From: a virus
Strand: one strand, 5' to 3'
Length of the DNA: 28,892 nucleotides
IMG/VR virus record: IMGVR_UViG_3300028596_000052
Coordinates: 1-28,892 of that record
Within the stretch, counting starts at the first letter, position 1. Each line of letters begins with the position of its first letter. Positions 14,935-22,763 of the stretch are shown here, piece by piece. The notes under the pieces were generated by a model. The model searched no databases, was not told the origin of the DNA, and worked only from the letters and a program-made list of their open reading frames with translations. The position numbers were made by a program, and so were the translations under genes.

Positions 14935-15345
14935 CTAGATCAGGCGGCCCCGTGCCTGGTGTTCTCCCAGGACGCGTTCGGCGATCGGCTTCCGGTCGTA
15001 CTTCATGTCCGCCTTGGTGTCCCGCATCGACCAATAGCCGGGGAATCGGGTGACCGGAGAGTTCCTGGACCCCGTACCTTCAAGCCAGTGGCCGTAGATG
15101 ACGTCGTTGTCGTGGATCTTGTACCGGTTGAAGGCCAAGCGCCTGGTTTCGATACGAGTTGTGTAGTACGGGCGCTGGTGCCTCAGCCGTGAATTGAGGT
15201 AAACCAGCCATGCGTTCTCTGCCTCTTTGGCGAGTTCCTCCGCAACGTCCGCCTGATAGTCGTGGACGTGCTTGTGGATTGCGCCGGAAGAGATGGGGCC
15301 CTGAGCCCGGCCCCGGAAACTGATGTGATAGGAAACCGACCCCAT
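14935..15345 (-). CDS. HK97 gp10-like head-tail completion protein
   Basis: A 136-residue protein with start ATG 15343-15345 behind GGAGG. It begins MGSVSYHISFRGRAQGP and has a central helix (YQADVAEELAKEAENAWLVYLNS), then VIYGHWLEGTGSRNSPVTRFPGYWSM. The stretch YGxWLEGTGSRN...TRFPGY is characteristic of the HK97 gp10-like/minor capsid family in actinophages. It precedes the tail terminator gene and follows the head-tail adaptor gene. It probably seals the head-tail joint. Confidence 0.8.
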   Translation of the reverse strand: MGSVSYHISFRGRAQGPISSGAIHKHVHDYQADVAEELAKEAENAWLVYLNSRLRHQRPYYTTRIETRRLAFNRYKIHDNDVIYGHWLEGTGSRNSPVTRFPGYWSMRDTKADMKYDRKPIAERVLGEHQARGRLI

Positions 15346-15356
15346 GCCTGACCTCC

Positions 15357-16433
15357 TCAGATGGCCCGGGTGCGCGCCTTCCGGCCGTAGGTCTGATAGG
15401 TCTGATCGCGGAAGTCCATGAGCGCCTCGACCGTGGCCGCACGCTTTGCCGTACCGCCGAAGATCGACGACGCGGACATGGTGCGGAACCAACCGGTCTG
15501 CTCCTGCATCAGCTCGTGGATCGCCTCGGCGGTCACGTACTGCCTCAGACCGGCCGGGACGCGCCACACCTGGATCGGCGTCCCCGAAGTGTGAGCCTCT
15601 GCCGTGGACCCCAGTGCGCCGCGCTCCACGACCAGCGTGCGCGGGGCGTAGATCGCGGTGCCCGCCGGATGGGTGGAGGAAGTCGATCCCTCGAAGGCGC
15701 GTTCGATGGTGAGCGTGTTGCCCGCGATCTCCGTGATCAGCGCCCGCTCCGCCCCGAGAAGGAGGGTCTCGTCCACCTCGAAAGCCGTACCGTCGGTCAC
15801 GGACAGCGTGGTGTCGCCCTTCGAGGGGGTGAGTCCCGTCCCCCCGACCACCTGGCCGGTGTCGAGCTGACGTCGCTCCGACACCAGCAGACGTTCGTCG
15901 TCGATCTTCAGGATCGATCCGACACCTACCTGAATGGCGACTGCGGCGTCCACGTCGACCGTCGTCTCGGAGTCGTCGAGTGCCTCGATCGTCGCGCCGC
16001 TGGAGTAGTGGTCGTCGTTCCAGCCCCACAGACCTGACAGTGCGATGTCGCGCTGGTGCGTGGACCCGCCGCCGAACGCGGACGACGTGCTGACGTCGAT
16101 CTCAACCCGGGTGTACGGCGGGCCGGAAGTGTTCGGCTCCAGCAGGACGTTCCCCGTGGGGATGTTCGTCCCGCCGGACGTGGCCGCCGTCAGGGAGATC
16201 AGGTCGTTGTCGTCGAGCCACAGACGCCACGGCGGGGCACCCTGCCCACCCGGCCAGTTGAAGTACTTGGTCGCGATGTGCGGGTAGAACGTCCGGTGGC
16301 ACAGCAGCTCGACGTTCCGGGAGGCCGATTCGATGCAGCGGTCGATGTTGCGGTTGTTGCGCGCAACCTCGCCCTGGTCGAGTGCCCTCTTGATCGTCTC
16401 CCGGGTGGTGTAGGCGGGCGTCGTGATGGCCAT
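15357..16433 (-). CDS. head-tail adaptor (gp6-like) with an inserted beta domain
   Basis: A 358-residue protein, long for its family. The N-terminus (ETIKRALDQGE, RNIDRCIESASRNVELLCHRTFYP) and the C-terminus (PAGLRQYVTAEAIHELMQEQTGWFRTM) carry the helices of gp6-like adaptors, which form the first ring under the portal. Between them (about 150-300) are two copies of a beta unit that ends in an acidic ligand-like turn (SILKIDDERLLVSE and ETLLLGAERALITEI), followed by GNTLTIERAFEGSTSSTHPAGT. It starts behind GGAGGG. Position after the head genes supports the call. Confidence 0.8.
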   Translation of the reverse strand: MAITTPAYTTRETIKRALDQGEVARNNRNIDRCIESASRNVELLCHRTFYPHIATKYFNWPGGQGAPPWRLWLDDNDLISLTAATSGGTNIPTGNVLLEPNTSGPPYTRVEIDVSTSSAFGGGSTHQRDIALSGLWGWNDDHYSSGATIEALDDSETTVDVDAAVAIQVGVGSILKIDDERLLVSERRQLDTGQVVGGTGLTPSKGDTTLSVTDGTAFEVDETLLLGAERALITEIAGNTLTIERAFEGSTSSTHPAGTAIYAPRTLVVERGALGSTAEAHTSGTPIQVWRVPAGLRQYVTAEAIHELMQEQTGWFRTMSASSIFGGTAKRAATVEALMDFRDQTYQTYGRKARTRAI

Positions 16434-16446
16434 CTACCCTCCCGGG

Positions 16447-16629
16447 TCAGATCAGTCGCCGCATCTGCGGCCAGGAATAGTTGCCGAGCTGACAGAAGAG
16501 ACGCCCGTCAGGGCCCTGGTCCAGCGGCTCGCCGTCGAAGGGGCAAGCGGTCGGAGGCTCCGACTTCTCCAGCTCGACGTAGGCAATGGCCTCGATGAAG
16601 ATGCTGGTCAGCTGATCCCAGGACCCCAC
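16447..16629 (-). CDS. small protein with a zinc-ribbon-like motif
   Basis: A 60-residue protein, start GTG 16627-16629 with GGAG about 8 bases upstream. It has an N-terminal helix (SWDQLTSIFIEAIAYVELEK) and then CPFDGEPLDQGPDGRLFC, which resembles half of a zinc ribbon. It lies between the zinc-ribbon/SAP protein and the head-tail adaptor and is tightly packed with both, so it is part of the head module. The function is unknown. Confidence 0.65.
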   Translation of the reverse strand: MGSWDQLTSIFIEAIAYVELEKSEPPTACPFDGEPLDQGPDGRLFCQLGNYSWPQMRRLI

Positions 16630-16632
16630 GGC

Positions 16633-17199
16633 TTACTCCTCGTCCGCGCCCTTGAGGCGCTCGATGAGCTGCGCCTTCGTGCCGTAGGTCGGCAGCTGAG
16701 CGGCGTCGGCGGCCGAACGCAGCTCGGCCAGCGTCATCCCGTCGTAGTCGACGGTCTCGACCTCGTCTTCAGCAGCGAACTCGGCGGTCAGCTCCTCGGA
16801 AGTGGAGGGCCCCAGGTCGTCCTCGGCTACGACCTGGGGCGGGCTCGCGTCGGCGACCGGGGAGACGTCCGCCTCGCGAGCGTTTGTGGCACCACCAGCG
16901 GTGGTGATCTTGGGGGACATCGGCTCCTCCTCGGGAGGCCAGGTGACCGGCACCCGGCTACCGCACGAGGCGCAGGCCAGTGTCGGAAGTTCGATGAGTC
17001 CGGACGACACGGAGTGCATCCGAACCGTCCAGGGCCCGCGTCCGCAGTCGGCGCAGGAAACGGTGACGAACAGGGGGAGCCGTCGTGTGACGACCCCCTC
17101 CTGTTCGGCGTAGTCACTGCTGCCGCAGTGCGGGCAGGCGTCCAGATCGAGTGCGTACGCAGTCGAGCAGTCAGCGCACGTCCGCAGGTTTGCAGGCAT
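16633..17199 (-). CDS. zinc-ribbon protein with C-terminal SAP-like domain
   Basis: A 188-residue protein. Residues 1-85 contain four CxxC pairs (CADC, CPHC, CADC, CASC) that would form two zinc ribbons. The middle is acidic and disordered (Pro, Glu and Ala rich). The last 37 residues (DYDGMTLAELRSAADAAQLPTYGTKAQLIERLK) match a SAP/Rho-N-like helix-extended-helix motif, which binds DNA or RNA. ATG follows GGAG at 6 bases. In the head module, a SAP-containing protein may contact packaged DNA or regulate late expression; this is inference. Confidence 0.75.
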   Translation of the reverse strand: MPANLRTCADCSTAYALDLDACPHCGSSDYAEQEGVVTRRLPLFVTVSCADCGRGPWTVRMHSVSSGLIELPTLACASCGSRVPVTWPPEEEPMSPKITTAGGATNAREADVSPVADASPPQVVAEDDLGPSTSEELTAEFAAEDEVETVDYDGMTLAELRSAADAAQLPTYGTKAQLIERLKGADEE

Positions 17200-17216
17200 C
17201 AGTCACTCCGGGTTGG

Positions 17217-17663
17217 TCAGGCTGCGGTCAGGGTTGCGCCGTTGTCGAGCGGAACCCAGGTGCAGTACCACTTGATGACGCCGTCTCCACCGGTCGCGAC
17301 GGTGTGCTCGATGACACCCGTCTCGACGGCGAGCGGGAAGCCGGTGAGGTCGTCGGCACCGAGGGCGATCGAAGCGCCCTTGGTGATGACGAGGATCTCG
17401 CCAGCGACCGTGTCGGTCGTGCCCAGGTCCGTGGCGGTGCACAGATCGGCGCTGGTACCGGCCGTCGGGTTGGCGACCAGCTTGGTCGTGCCCGCGACGG
17501 TGATGGCCGTGGTGACGCGGCCGATCAGCGAGGTGACGAGAACGAGGCCACCGGTGACGGTGAAAACGTTCTGCGTGCCCGCGCCGGACTGGGTGATCGA
17601 CTTGGTGGCCAGACGACCGAGACCGATGTCCCGGAGCTGGTTGCCGCTGATGATCGTGCTCAT
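17217..17663 (-). CDS. small head structural / decoration protein
   Basis: A 148-residue protein rich in Thr, Ala, Gly and Val, with strong beta pattern (NVFTVTGGLVLVTSLIGRVTTAITVAGTTKLVANP) and a C-terminal strand (GVIKWYCTWVPLDNGATLT). No catalytic motif. Typical of capsid decoration or minor structural proteins found between the major capsid and connector genes in Streptomyces phages. GAGGGGG precedes the ATG by about 9 bases. Called by composition and position. Confidence 0.65.
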   Translation of the reverse strand: MSTIISGNQLRDIGLGRLATKSITQSGAGTQNVFTVTGGLVLVTSLIGRVTTAITVAGTTKLVANPTAGTSADLCTATDLGTTDTVAGEILVITKGASIALGADDLTGFPLAVETGVIEHTVATGGDGVIKWYCTWVPLDNGATLTAA

Positions 17664-17675
17664 GTGTCAGCCCCC

Positions 17676-18092
17676 TCAGACCACGTTGCGTGCGAGGTTG
17701 GCGGGCTTCCGCTGCACGAGCAGGTCGTGGATGATCGCGACGCAGATGCCGCCGTCGACCGTGACCTCGACGCAGTTGTAGCCGTCGTCGAGCTGCTCGT
17801 GTCCGACGGTGAACACCATGCAGTCGTTGGTGGCGTCGTCGGCCAGGTCGAACGAAGAAGCCTCCGTGTCAGACATGGCCGTCCAGGTGCCGCCGACGCC
17901 GGGAGCCTTGTGCGGGTATCCCTTGACGGACAGGGCCGCCTCGGACGCGCCGTCGACCGACTGCTTCAGGGTGGCGATCTGCGAGCCCGCGTCCAGGTAC
18001 GTCACGAACGTGACGGCGAGGCCCTGCTTGAGGGGGATGTGGACACCGCTCGCGGCGGCAACCACGTTGAAAACTCGGCCAAGACCCTTCAT
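17676..18092 (-). CDS. small head structural protein
   Basis: A 138-residue beta-rich protein (VHIPLKQGLAVTFVTYLDAGSQIATLKQSVDGA, then DCMVFTVGHEQLDDGYNCVEVTV). The ending ICVAIIHDLLVQRKPANLARNVV resembles small head proteins downstream of major capsid genes in actinophages. GAGAGGACGAGACC precedes the ATG. It follows the major capsid gene after a terminator and hairpin-rich spacer, so it is probably transcribed at a lower level than the capsid gene. A capsid-associated role is inferred. Confidence 0.65.
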   Translation of the reverse strand: MKGLGRVFNVVAAASGVHIPLKQGLAVTFVTYLDAGSQIATLKQSVDGASEAALSVKGYPHKAPGVGGTWTAMSDTEASSFDLADDATNDCMVFTVGHEQLDDGYNCVEVTVDGGICVAIIHDLLVQRKPANLARNVV

Positions 18093-18258
18093 GGTCTCGT
18101 CCTCTCAGTACGGCGCGATGCTTGGCGCAGGGGTGCCACTGCCTGCGTTGCGGCCCCCGGGCGGGGTTCAAGTGCCGCCCGGGGACGGTGATGCCACCGA
18201 ACGGCGGCATCAAAAAACGCCAGCTCACGAAGAACTGGCGTACGTGCTGCGCCCTGAA
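18093..18258 (-). other. hairpin-rich spacer after the major capsid gene
   Basis: No gene. On the minus strand it begins with the intrinsic terminator at 18212-18241, then a short dyad, then a 10-bp perfect GC stem (plus-strand arms 18155-18164 and 18175-18184, 10-base loop) without a T-run. Two stacked hairpins at the 3' end of the capsid gene could stop transcription and stabilise the capsid mRNA. Confidence 0.7.
18212..18241 (-). terminator. intrinsic terminator after the major capsid gene
   Basis: Minus strand: ACGCCAG pairs with CTGGCGT (7-bp perfect stem, 11-base loop) followed at once by TTTTTT (the last T of the stem included). This is a classic rho-independent terminator placed 18 bases after the major capsid stop. 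It would create an abundant short capsid transcript, with read-through for the tail genes. Confidence 0.9.
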
Positions 18259-19620
18259 TCAGGCGCGGGTCTCCAGCCGGACGAACGGCGAGAGGGTGTT
18301 GCTGCCCTGGTTGGGCGTGATGGCGGACTGAATCCAGGGACGTCCGTCGACCCTCTCAATGAACCGAACAGTCGTCTGGTCGTTCTGGAAGCGGTAGTGC
18401 GGCGAGGTGTCCGCCTGGATCGCCTGACGGTCGCCGATCAGGTAGTAGCTGAAGTCGACGAAGTTGATGTCGCCAGCCGCACCGACCGAGTTGACCTTCT
18501 CGGTGAACACGACGGGGCGACCCAGGATCGTCATCGGCGGGCCCTGGACACCGTTGTTCAGCCAGATCGCCGAGCCGCCGGTGCCGACCGAGAGCGCCAT
18601 GGTGGCCAGCTCGGGGAAGGTGTCGATGTGGGCGACCCACACCGCCGAGTCCAGCGAGGACGGCAGCATGCGGGCGTACATCTTGACGATGTTCTCCCAC
18701 ACGATGCTGCCAGCGGCCTGACCGCCCTCCTTGGTGACCTCGACCGTGGCCGAGGCGTTCAGGAAGCCGAGCGGCTCGCCGACGCCGGAGCCGCCGATGA
18801 AGGCGAGGTCTTCGAACCAGGCGATGGCCTCGGGGAAGATCTCGTTGATGAACATCTCCAGGGAGATGATCGAGTCCGCGAACAGCTCGTTCGGGATCTC
18901 GCTGTAGGCCGTGAGCTTCTTGGCCTCCAGCTTGACCCGGCCGAACGTCGGCGAGGAGTCCTGGAGAGACGCCGCCTCTTCGGTCCAGTACGCGGTGACG
19001 CCGCCGTAGATGTTCGACGCGTTCGAAGAGGCGTCGATCATCGGGAACGGAACAGTCAGCGTCTCCATCGGGACGACGCGGGCCCGGCCACGGACCAGCG
19101 CCTTCTCCAGGGCGACGCGCAGCAGCTCGGAGCGCAGCGTCTCGGGGATCAGGAACCCGCCGTCCGCCGGGACCGTGGACCCGAAGGAGTTCTGGATCTC
19201 CTTGATCTTGTGCTGGTTGTTCAGCGCCTCGGCGGTACGGGCACCGTGCCAGATCGCGGACATGAAGTCCGTGACGTTGGAGAAGTGCTCGTCGAGCTTC
19301 GCGCCCGGCGCGTTCTTGTTGTACTTGTCGCCGACGCGCGAACCCTTGGTGGAGTTCGACGGACGCAGGTCCAGTCGGCGGGCGTCGCCCTTCGGGTCGA
19401 TGGACCCGGAGTCGGCGAGGTACTTGAGGATGCCGCTCTGGACCTGGGCCTCGATCTGGCCCTCCAGGTCGCCCTGCGAAGCGGAGTTGAACTGGTTCGC
19501 GTACTCACGGACGAACCGGAGGGCGTTGTCCTTGGAGGCGAAGACCTCCTTGACGGCACTGCCGTCGTTGAACAGCTCTTCCAGTTCGGCGTCGTTGCGC
19601 GGAGTGGTGGGCGTGGACAT
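18259..19620 (-). CDS. major capsid protein, HK97 fold
   Basis: A 453-residue protein, start ATG 19618-19620 behind AAGGAGG and overlapping the protease stop (TAATG). Residues 1-130 form a charged N-terminal delta-like scaffold (DAELEELFNDGSAVKEVFASKD) that the prohead protease would remove. The mature shell subunit follows (STVPADGGFLIPETLRSELLRV; AYWTEEAASLQDSSPTFGRVKLEAKKLTAYSEIPNELF; VWVAHIDTFPELATM; ILGRPVVFTEKVN; YYLIGDRQAIQADTSPHYRFQNDQTTVRFIERVDG). These are family hallmarks of HK97-like major capsid proteins in actinophages. The order portal, protease, capsid is canonical. Confidence 0.95.
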   Translation of the reverse strand: MSTPTTPRNDAELEELFNDGSAVKEVFASKDNALRFVREYANQFNSASQGDLEGQIEAQVQSGILKYLADSGSIDPKGDARRLDLRPSNSTKGSRVGDKYNKNAPGAKLDEHFSNVTDFMSAIWHGARTAEALNNQHKIKEIQNSFGSTVPADGGFLIPETLRSELLRVALEKALVRGRARVVPMETLTVPFPMIDASSNASNIYGGVTAYWTEEAASLQDSSPTFGRVKLEAKKLTAYSEIPNELFADSIISLEMFINEIFPEAIAWFEDLAFIGGSGVGEPLGFLNASATVEVTKEGGQAAGSIVWENIVKMYARMLPSSLDSAVWVAHIDTFPELATMALSVGTGGSAIWLNNGVQGPPMTILGRPVVFTEKVNSVGAAGDINFVDFSYYLIGDRQAIQADTSPHYRFQNDQTTVRFIERVDGRPWIQSAITPNQGSNTLSPFVRLETRA

Positions 19621-20813
19621 TACCAAGCCTCCTTCAGGCTCATGAACACGTCGTCCGCGCTGGGCGACGGTGTGGTGAGGCGGGCGACGAGACTGGACCA
19701 TTCGTCCTTGGGCTCGTCCTCCTCCTCTTCCTCGTCCTCATCGGGCTGAAGGAAGGGAGGCAGCTTCTTGTCGGCGTCCTCGGGGTCGGACTCGTCGTCC
19801 ATCTCCTCGGAGGTCGCGTCCTCGGGCTCTTCCTCGTCCTCCTTCGGAGGCGGGAAGGCGTTCGTGGGCTCCGGCTCGGGTGCCGGTCCGGGCTCCGGCT
19901 CGGGCGGCGGAGTCTCCGGGTCACCCGTCGGGTTCGGGGGTTCCGGCTCGTTCCCCGGCTCGATGGGGGCCATGGCCGTCGTGACGACGTCCCGGATGAG
20001 CGCGACCAGTTCGTCCCGTGTCATGTTCGCGATGGACTCCACGTTGTCGTCCGCCTTGGCGGGTGCCTCGGGCGTCGCCGCAGAGTTGTCGACGACGGAC
20101 GGAGCGGGGGCGTTGGCGCGACCGGCGTAGCGGTACATCGTCAGGTCCCATGTCCGGTTCATGACATCCCTCTGGACAGACGCGGATGCCTCCTGCTTGG
20201 CAGGACGCATCGGGATGAGTTCGTCGGCCAGGCCCATCTCCACTGCCTCCTCGGCGGTGAACCAGGTCTCGGCCTCCATCAGCGCCTGCCACTCGGCGAG
20301 CGGGCGGCCGGTGTGCTGGGCGTACGCCTGAGCGATGTTGAGGGACTGCTTGTCCAGCAGATCCGCCGTCTTGCGCAGGTCGGACGCCTGGCCGTACTCG
20401 GCACCAGACGCGTTGTGGATCATGAACTGCGCCTGCGGCATCATCACGACCCGGTCGCCCGCCAGCGCGATCACCGAAGCGATCGACGCGGCCAGCGAGT
20501 CGACGTACACCGTGACGTTCGCGGGGTGCGACCGAATCGCGTTGGCGATAGCAATGCCTTCGAAGACCGACCCGCCGGGAGAATTCAGGCGGAGGTTGAT
20601 CTTCGAAGTGGTGATCCCGCCGAGCGCCTCGATGAACTCGTCGGCGTACATCCCGAACCATCCGCCGATGGAGTCGTAGACGTAGATGTCCGTCGACTCG
20701 GCATCCTCGGCCGAGTTCTCGATGCGGAACCAGTCCTTGGCGTTCTCAGGCGGCTGCATCCCCGGCGGAGGCGTCGGTGAGCGGCGCTGAGCCACCAGCT
20801 CAATGAATGGCAT
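19620..20813 (-). CDS. prohead protease (ClpP-like) with long acidic scaffold-like tail
   Basis: A 397-residue protein. Residues 30-205 form a ClpP/S49-like serine protease: LNSPGGSVFEG (77-86), the nucleophile Ser110 in DSLAASIAS, His133 in FMIHNASG, and the TAEEAVEMGLADE helix. The usual third residue, an aspartate before the TAEEA helix, is replaced here by Glu182/Thr183 (EAETWFTAEEA). Residues about 270-397 are very rich in Pro, Glu and Asp, with long acidic runs, and end in a helix. They look like a scaffold domain fused to the protease. The ATG lies inside the portal end, behind GAGGAGG. It cuts the capsid N-terminus during head maturation. Confidence 0.92.
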   Translation of the reverse strand: MPFIELVAQRRSPTPPPGMQPPENAKDWFRIENSAEDAESTDIYVYDSIGGWFGMYADEFIEALGGITTSKINLRLNSPGGSVFEGIAIANAIRSHPANVTVYVDSLAASIASVIALAGDRVVMMPQAQFMIHNASGAEYGQASDLRKTADLLDKQSLNIAQAYAQHTGRPLAEWQALMEAETWFTAEEAVEMGLADELIPMRPAKQEASASVQRDVMNRTWDLTMYRYAGRANAPAPSVVDNSAATPEAPAKADDNVESIANMTRDELVALIRDVVTTAMAPIEPGNEPEPPNPTGDPETPPPEPEPGPAPEPEPTNAFPPPKEDEEEPEDATSEEMDDESDPEDADKKLPPFLQPDEDEEEEEDEPKDEWSSLVARLTTPSPSADDVFMSLKEAW

Positions 20814-22113
20814 TGGTCGCCTCCTCGGGCGGCTTGTTCTGTTCTTCCTGAGCAGGCGGCAGGGCCGGTCGCGTGGAAGGGGTGGGAGTGCGAGGTTCCG
20901 GGAGTTCCGTCATGTCGGGCAGGCCGACGGCGGAGAGAATGTCGGACGCTTCCCACAGACCCGTGTCGGCGAGGAACTTGGCGGACTGCGCCTTGCTGAG
21001 CAGCACCTGCGCAGCGATCTCGTCGTCCTCCGGAACCGGGTTCACGAAATCGAATTCGAGTCCCTCGCCAGCGCGCCCGAAGAGGGGGAGCAGCAGGCAG
21101 TTGAGGGCTTCCTTCGTCCGCAGCAGTCGGGGCTTGGTCATCCACCGGGCGAACATGACCTCGCCCGCGTAGGCGTTCGCCTTGTTCACGTCGTCAGTAG
21201 CGCCAGTCATGGCCTTCGGGAAACCGAACGCCTCGCGGATCGTCTCGCGGGAGGCTTCACGCAGTTCCACGAACTGCATGTCGTCCATCGTGTACTTGCG
21301 GTCGACCCACTTCATTCCGGCTTCGAGGATCGCCACGCGGTGCGCGTTCGCGACACCCTTGTGGCTTTCCGCCCACCGCTGCTGGAACTGGTGGAAGTCC
21401 TCGTCCGAGATGTTGTTCTCGGCTTCGATGACACCGCCCGGTGCCGCCGAGTTCCGGAAGAAGTTCCGGTTGTACTCGGTCGCCATGTAGGTGGCGTCGA
21501 GGTCGCCCATGATGGACTGGACCGCGCCCAGGCCACGGTACGGGTCAAGGGGGTGAGGACGGCGAAGGAAGATTACGTCTTCCTTCGCGAGCGGCACGTC
21601 CTCGCCGCCCGGCCCGTGGTAGATGTACCCGACGAGGAAGTTGTTGGAGTCCGGGACCGGCTCCATCCGGTCGGGCCGTACGAACCACAGCTCGGCCGGG
21701 ATGTTGAACCGGCGGACGATGATCCAGTACTGCTCGCCGGTCAGCTCCTCGTGCTGTTGCGTGGACTCGCGGAACGCGGACCCGAAGAAGAACGGGTTCG
21801 GTCGGTGCCACAGGTCGAGCGCCGGATGCTTGGTGACCTCGATCCGGCTGTCCTGGACGCCCGTGGTGCCGCCGCCGTAGCGACGGCGTCCGTCACGCGG
21901 GGTCCGGTACAGCTTCCACTCGACCTGTGAGTAGGCCGTGATGATGCGGTCTACGATGGCGAAGAGTGTCCCGACCTGGCCCTGCGCCTGCATCTGCGCG
22001 ACCATGCCTCCCGTGGAGGCGGTAGTCGGCAGCCAGCCGCGTCCCCGAGAATTGGGAACGTAAGGAACCGGGGCCTTGTTCTTCAGGACCGCGCCGAGCA
22101 ATGTGCGTCCCAT
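20800..22113 (-). CDS. portal protein, HK97 family
   Basis: A 437-residue portal subunit, start ATG 22111-22113 with AGGAG 6 bases upstream. Family stretches seen: VDRIITAYSQVEWKLYRTPRDG, HPALDLWHRPNPFF, EELTGEQYWIIVRR, GPGGEDVPLAKEDVIFLRRP, LDATYMATEYNRNFFRNSAAPGGVIE, EASRETIREAFGFPKAMTGATDDVNKANAYAGEVMFARW and DFVNPVPEDDEIAAQ. The C-terminus is Pro and Glu rich. Twelve copies form the ring through which DNA is pumped, and the protein docks the terminase. It lies downstream of terminase as usual, but is separated from it by two plus-strand genes. It overlaps the protease gene by 14 bases. Confidence 0.95.
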   Translation of the reverse strand: MGRTLLGAVLKNKAPVPYVPNSRGRGWLPTTASTGGMVAQMQAQGQVGTLFAIVDRIITAYSQVEWKLYRTPRDGRRRYGGGTTGVQDSRIEVTKHPALDLWHRPNPFFFGSAFRESTQQHEELTGEQYWIIVRRFNIPAELWFVRPDRMEPVPDSNNFLVGYIYHGPGGEDVPLAKEDVIFLRRPHPLDPYRGLGAVQSIMGDLDATYMATEYNRNFFRNSAAPGGVIEAENNISDEDFHQFQQRWAESHKGVANAHRVAILEAGMKWVDRKYTMDDMQFVELREASRETIREAFGFPKAMTGATDDVNKANAYAGEVMFARWMTKPRLLRTKEALNCLLLPLFGRAGEGLEFDFVNPVPEDDEIAAQVLLSKAQSAKFLADTGLWEASDILSAVGLPDMTELPEPRTPTPSTRPALPPAQEEQNKPPEEATNAIH

Positions 22114-22162
22114 GCGCGCTCCTGTTCACTTGAGATGCTGAGAAGAAAGAAGGAGACAAGCC

Positions 22163-22456
22163 ATGACCACGACCCTTGCCGACCTGCGTAAGCGCGCTGG
22201 GCTGTCGCAGTCCCAGATGGCGAAGAAGATGGGCGTGAGCAACACGCAGGTGAGCCGTATCGAAGCGAGCTATCCGGACGTCATGTTCCCGACGCTGCGC
22301 CGGTACATGGATGCGGTAGGCGTAGACATCCGGTTCGTCGGCGAAGGCGTCATCGACGACGTGTCCGACGAGGTGGAGAAGGATGTCTTCCGGTCCGCCA
22401 CGGTCGAGAACAAGCGCGCCGATCCGAGCCGTGGCTTCGGCCGCAAGAGCGCCTGA
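22163..22456 (+). CDS. XRE-family helix-turn-helix regulator (moron-like)
   Basis: A 97-residue protein with an XRE/lambda-Cro type HTH at about residues 5-50 (LADLRKRAGLSQSQMAKKMGVSNTQVSRIEA). The tail is charged (DEVEKDVFRSATVENKRADPSRG). AAGGAGACAAGCC precedes the ATG. It runs opposite to the late operon and sits divergent from portal with only 49 bases between, so it must have its own promoter there or within portal. Its stop meets that of the small membrane gene tail to tail. The layout is that of a moron gene: possibly a superinfection repressor, a HigA-like antitoxin or a late-operon regulator. No toxin partner is visible. Confidence 0.85.
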   Translation: MTTTLADLRKRAGLSQSQMAKKMGVSNTQVSRIEASYPDVMFPTLRRYMDAVGVDIRFVGEGVIDDVSDEVEKDVFRSATVENKRADPSRGFGRKSA

Positions 22457-22654
22457 TCACTGGCCGGAGAAGAACTGCCACTGGAGCACCGCAGCGCCGA
22501 GACCGGCGGCGATGACTCCCGCAGGGATGTAGATCATCCCGATGCCGAGCGCGACCAGCGCTACGGCGGCCAGGGCCAGAAGGCCCGACATGATCGACCC
22601 TGCTGCCCCTGGTGCCAGCTTGGGCAGCAGGGTCTTCCTTGTTGAAGCGTGCAT
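22457..22654 (-). CDS. small two-helix membrane protein
   Basis: A 65-residue protein starting at ATG 22652-22654 with GGGGAGG about 6 bases upstream. Two hydrophobic helices, about residues 22-40 (MSGLLALAAVALVALGIGM) and 43-60 (IPAGVIAAGLGAAVLQW). Charged N-terminus. It lies between terminase and portal, as small membrane proteins do in several actinophage clusters. It could affect entry exclusion, but nothing in the sequence shows this. The upstream spacer holds the relic of the terminase end. Confidence 0.7.
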   Translation of the reverse strand: MHASTRKTLLPKLAPGAAGSIMSGLLALAAVALVALGIGMIYIPAGVIAAGLGAAVLQWQFFSGQ

Positions 22655-22686
22655 GGGTCCTCCCCGCTTTCGACCCGCCGAGAGGG

Positions 22687-22746
22687 TCACAGGAAACGCA
22701 TTCGTGGCGTGGTGCCGTTGTAGTGCGCGAGCAGCAGGGCGTCAGT
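22687..22746 (-). pseudogene. relic of the original 3' end of the large terminase gene
   Basis: On the minus strand 19 codons plus TGA read TDALLLAHYNGTTPRMRFL, matching the C-terminus of the large terminase encoded 750 bases upstream (ADALLLAYFSGSTPRMRFL) at 14 of 19 residues. It has no start and no connection to an open frame, because the codons before it differ and a stop lies a few codons upstream. The HNH gene begins just beyond it, at 22764 on the other strand. It is best explained as the native terminase end displaced when the HNH element inserted. Confidence 0.85.
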
Positions 22747-22763
22747 GCGATACGATCATCTGC

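Noticed and set aside
22542-22763. Upstream extension of the second HNH gene
   Set aside because: The extension is antisense to the membrane gene and the terminase relic and does not resemble protein; the HNH product starts naturally at 22764.
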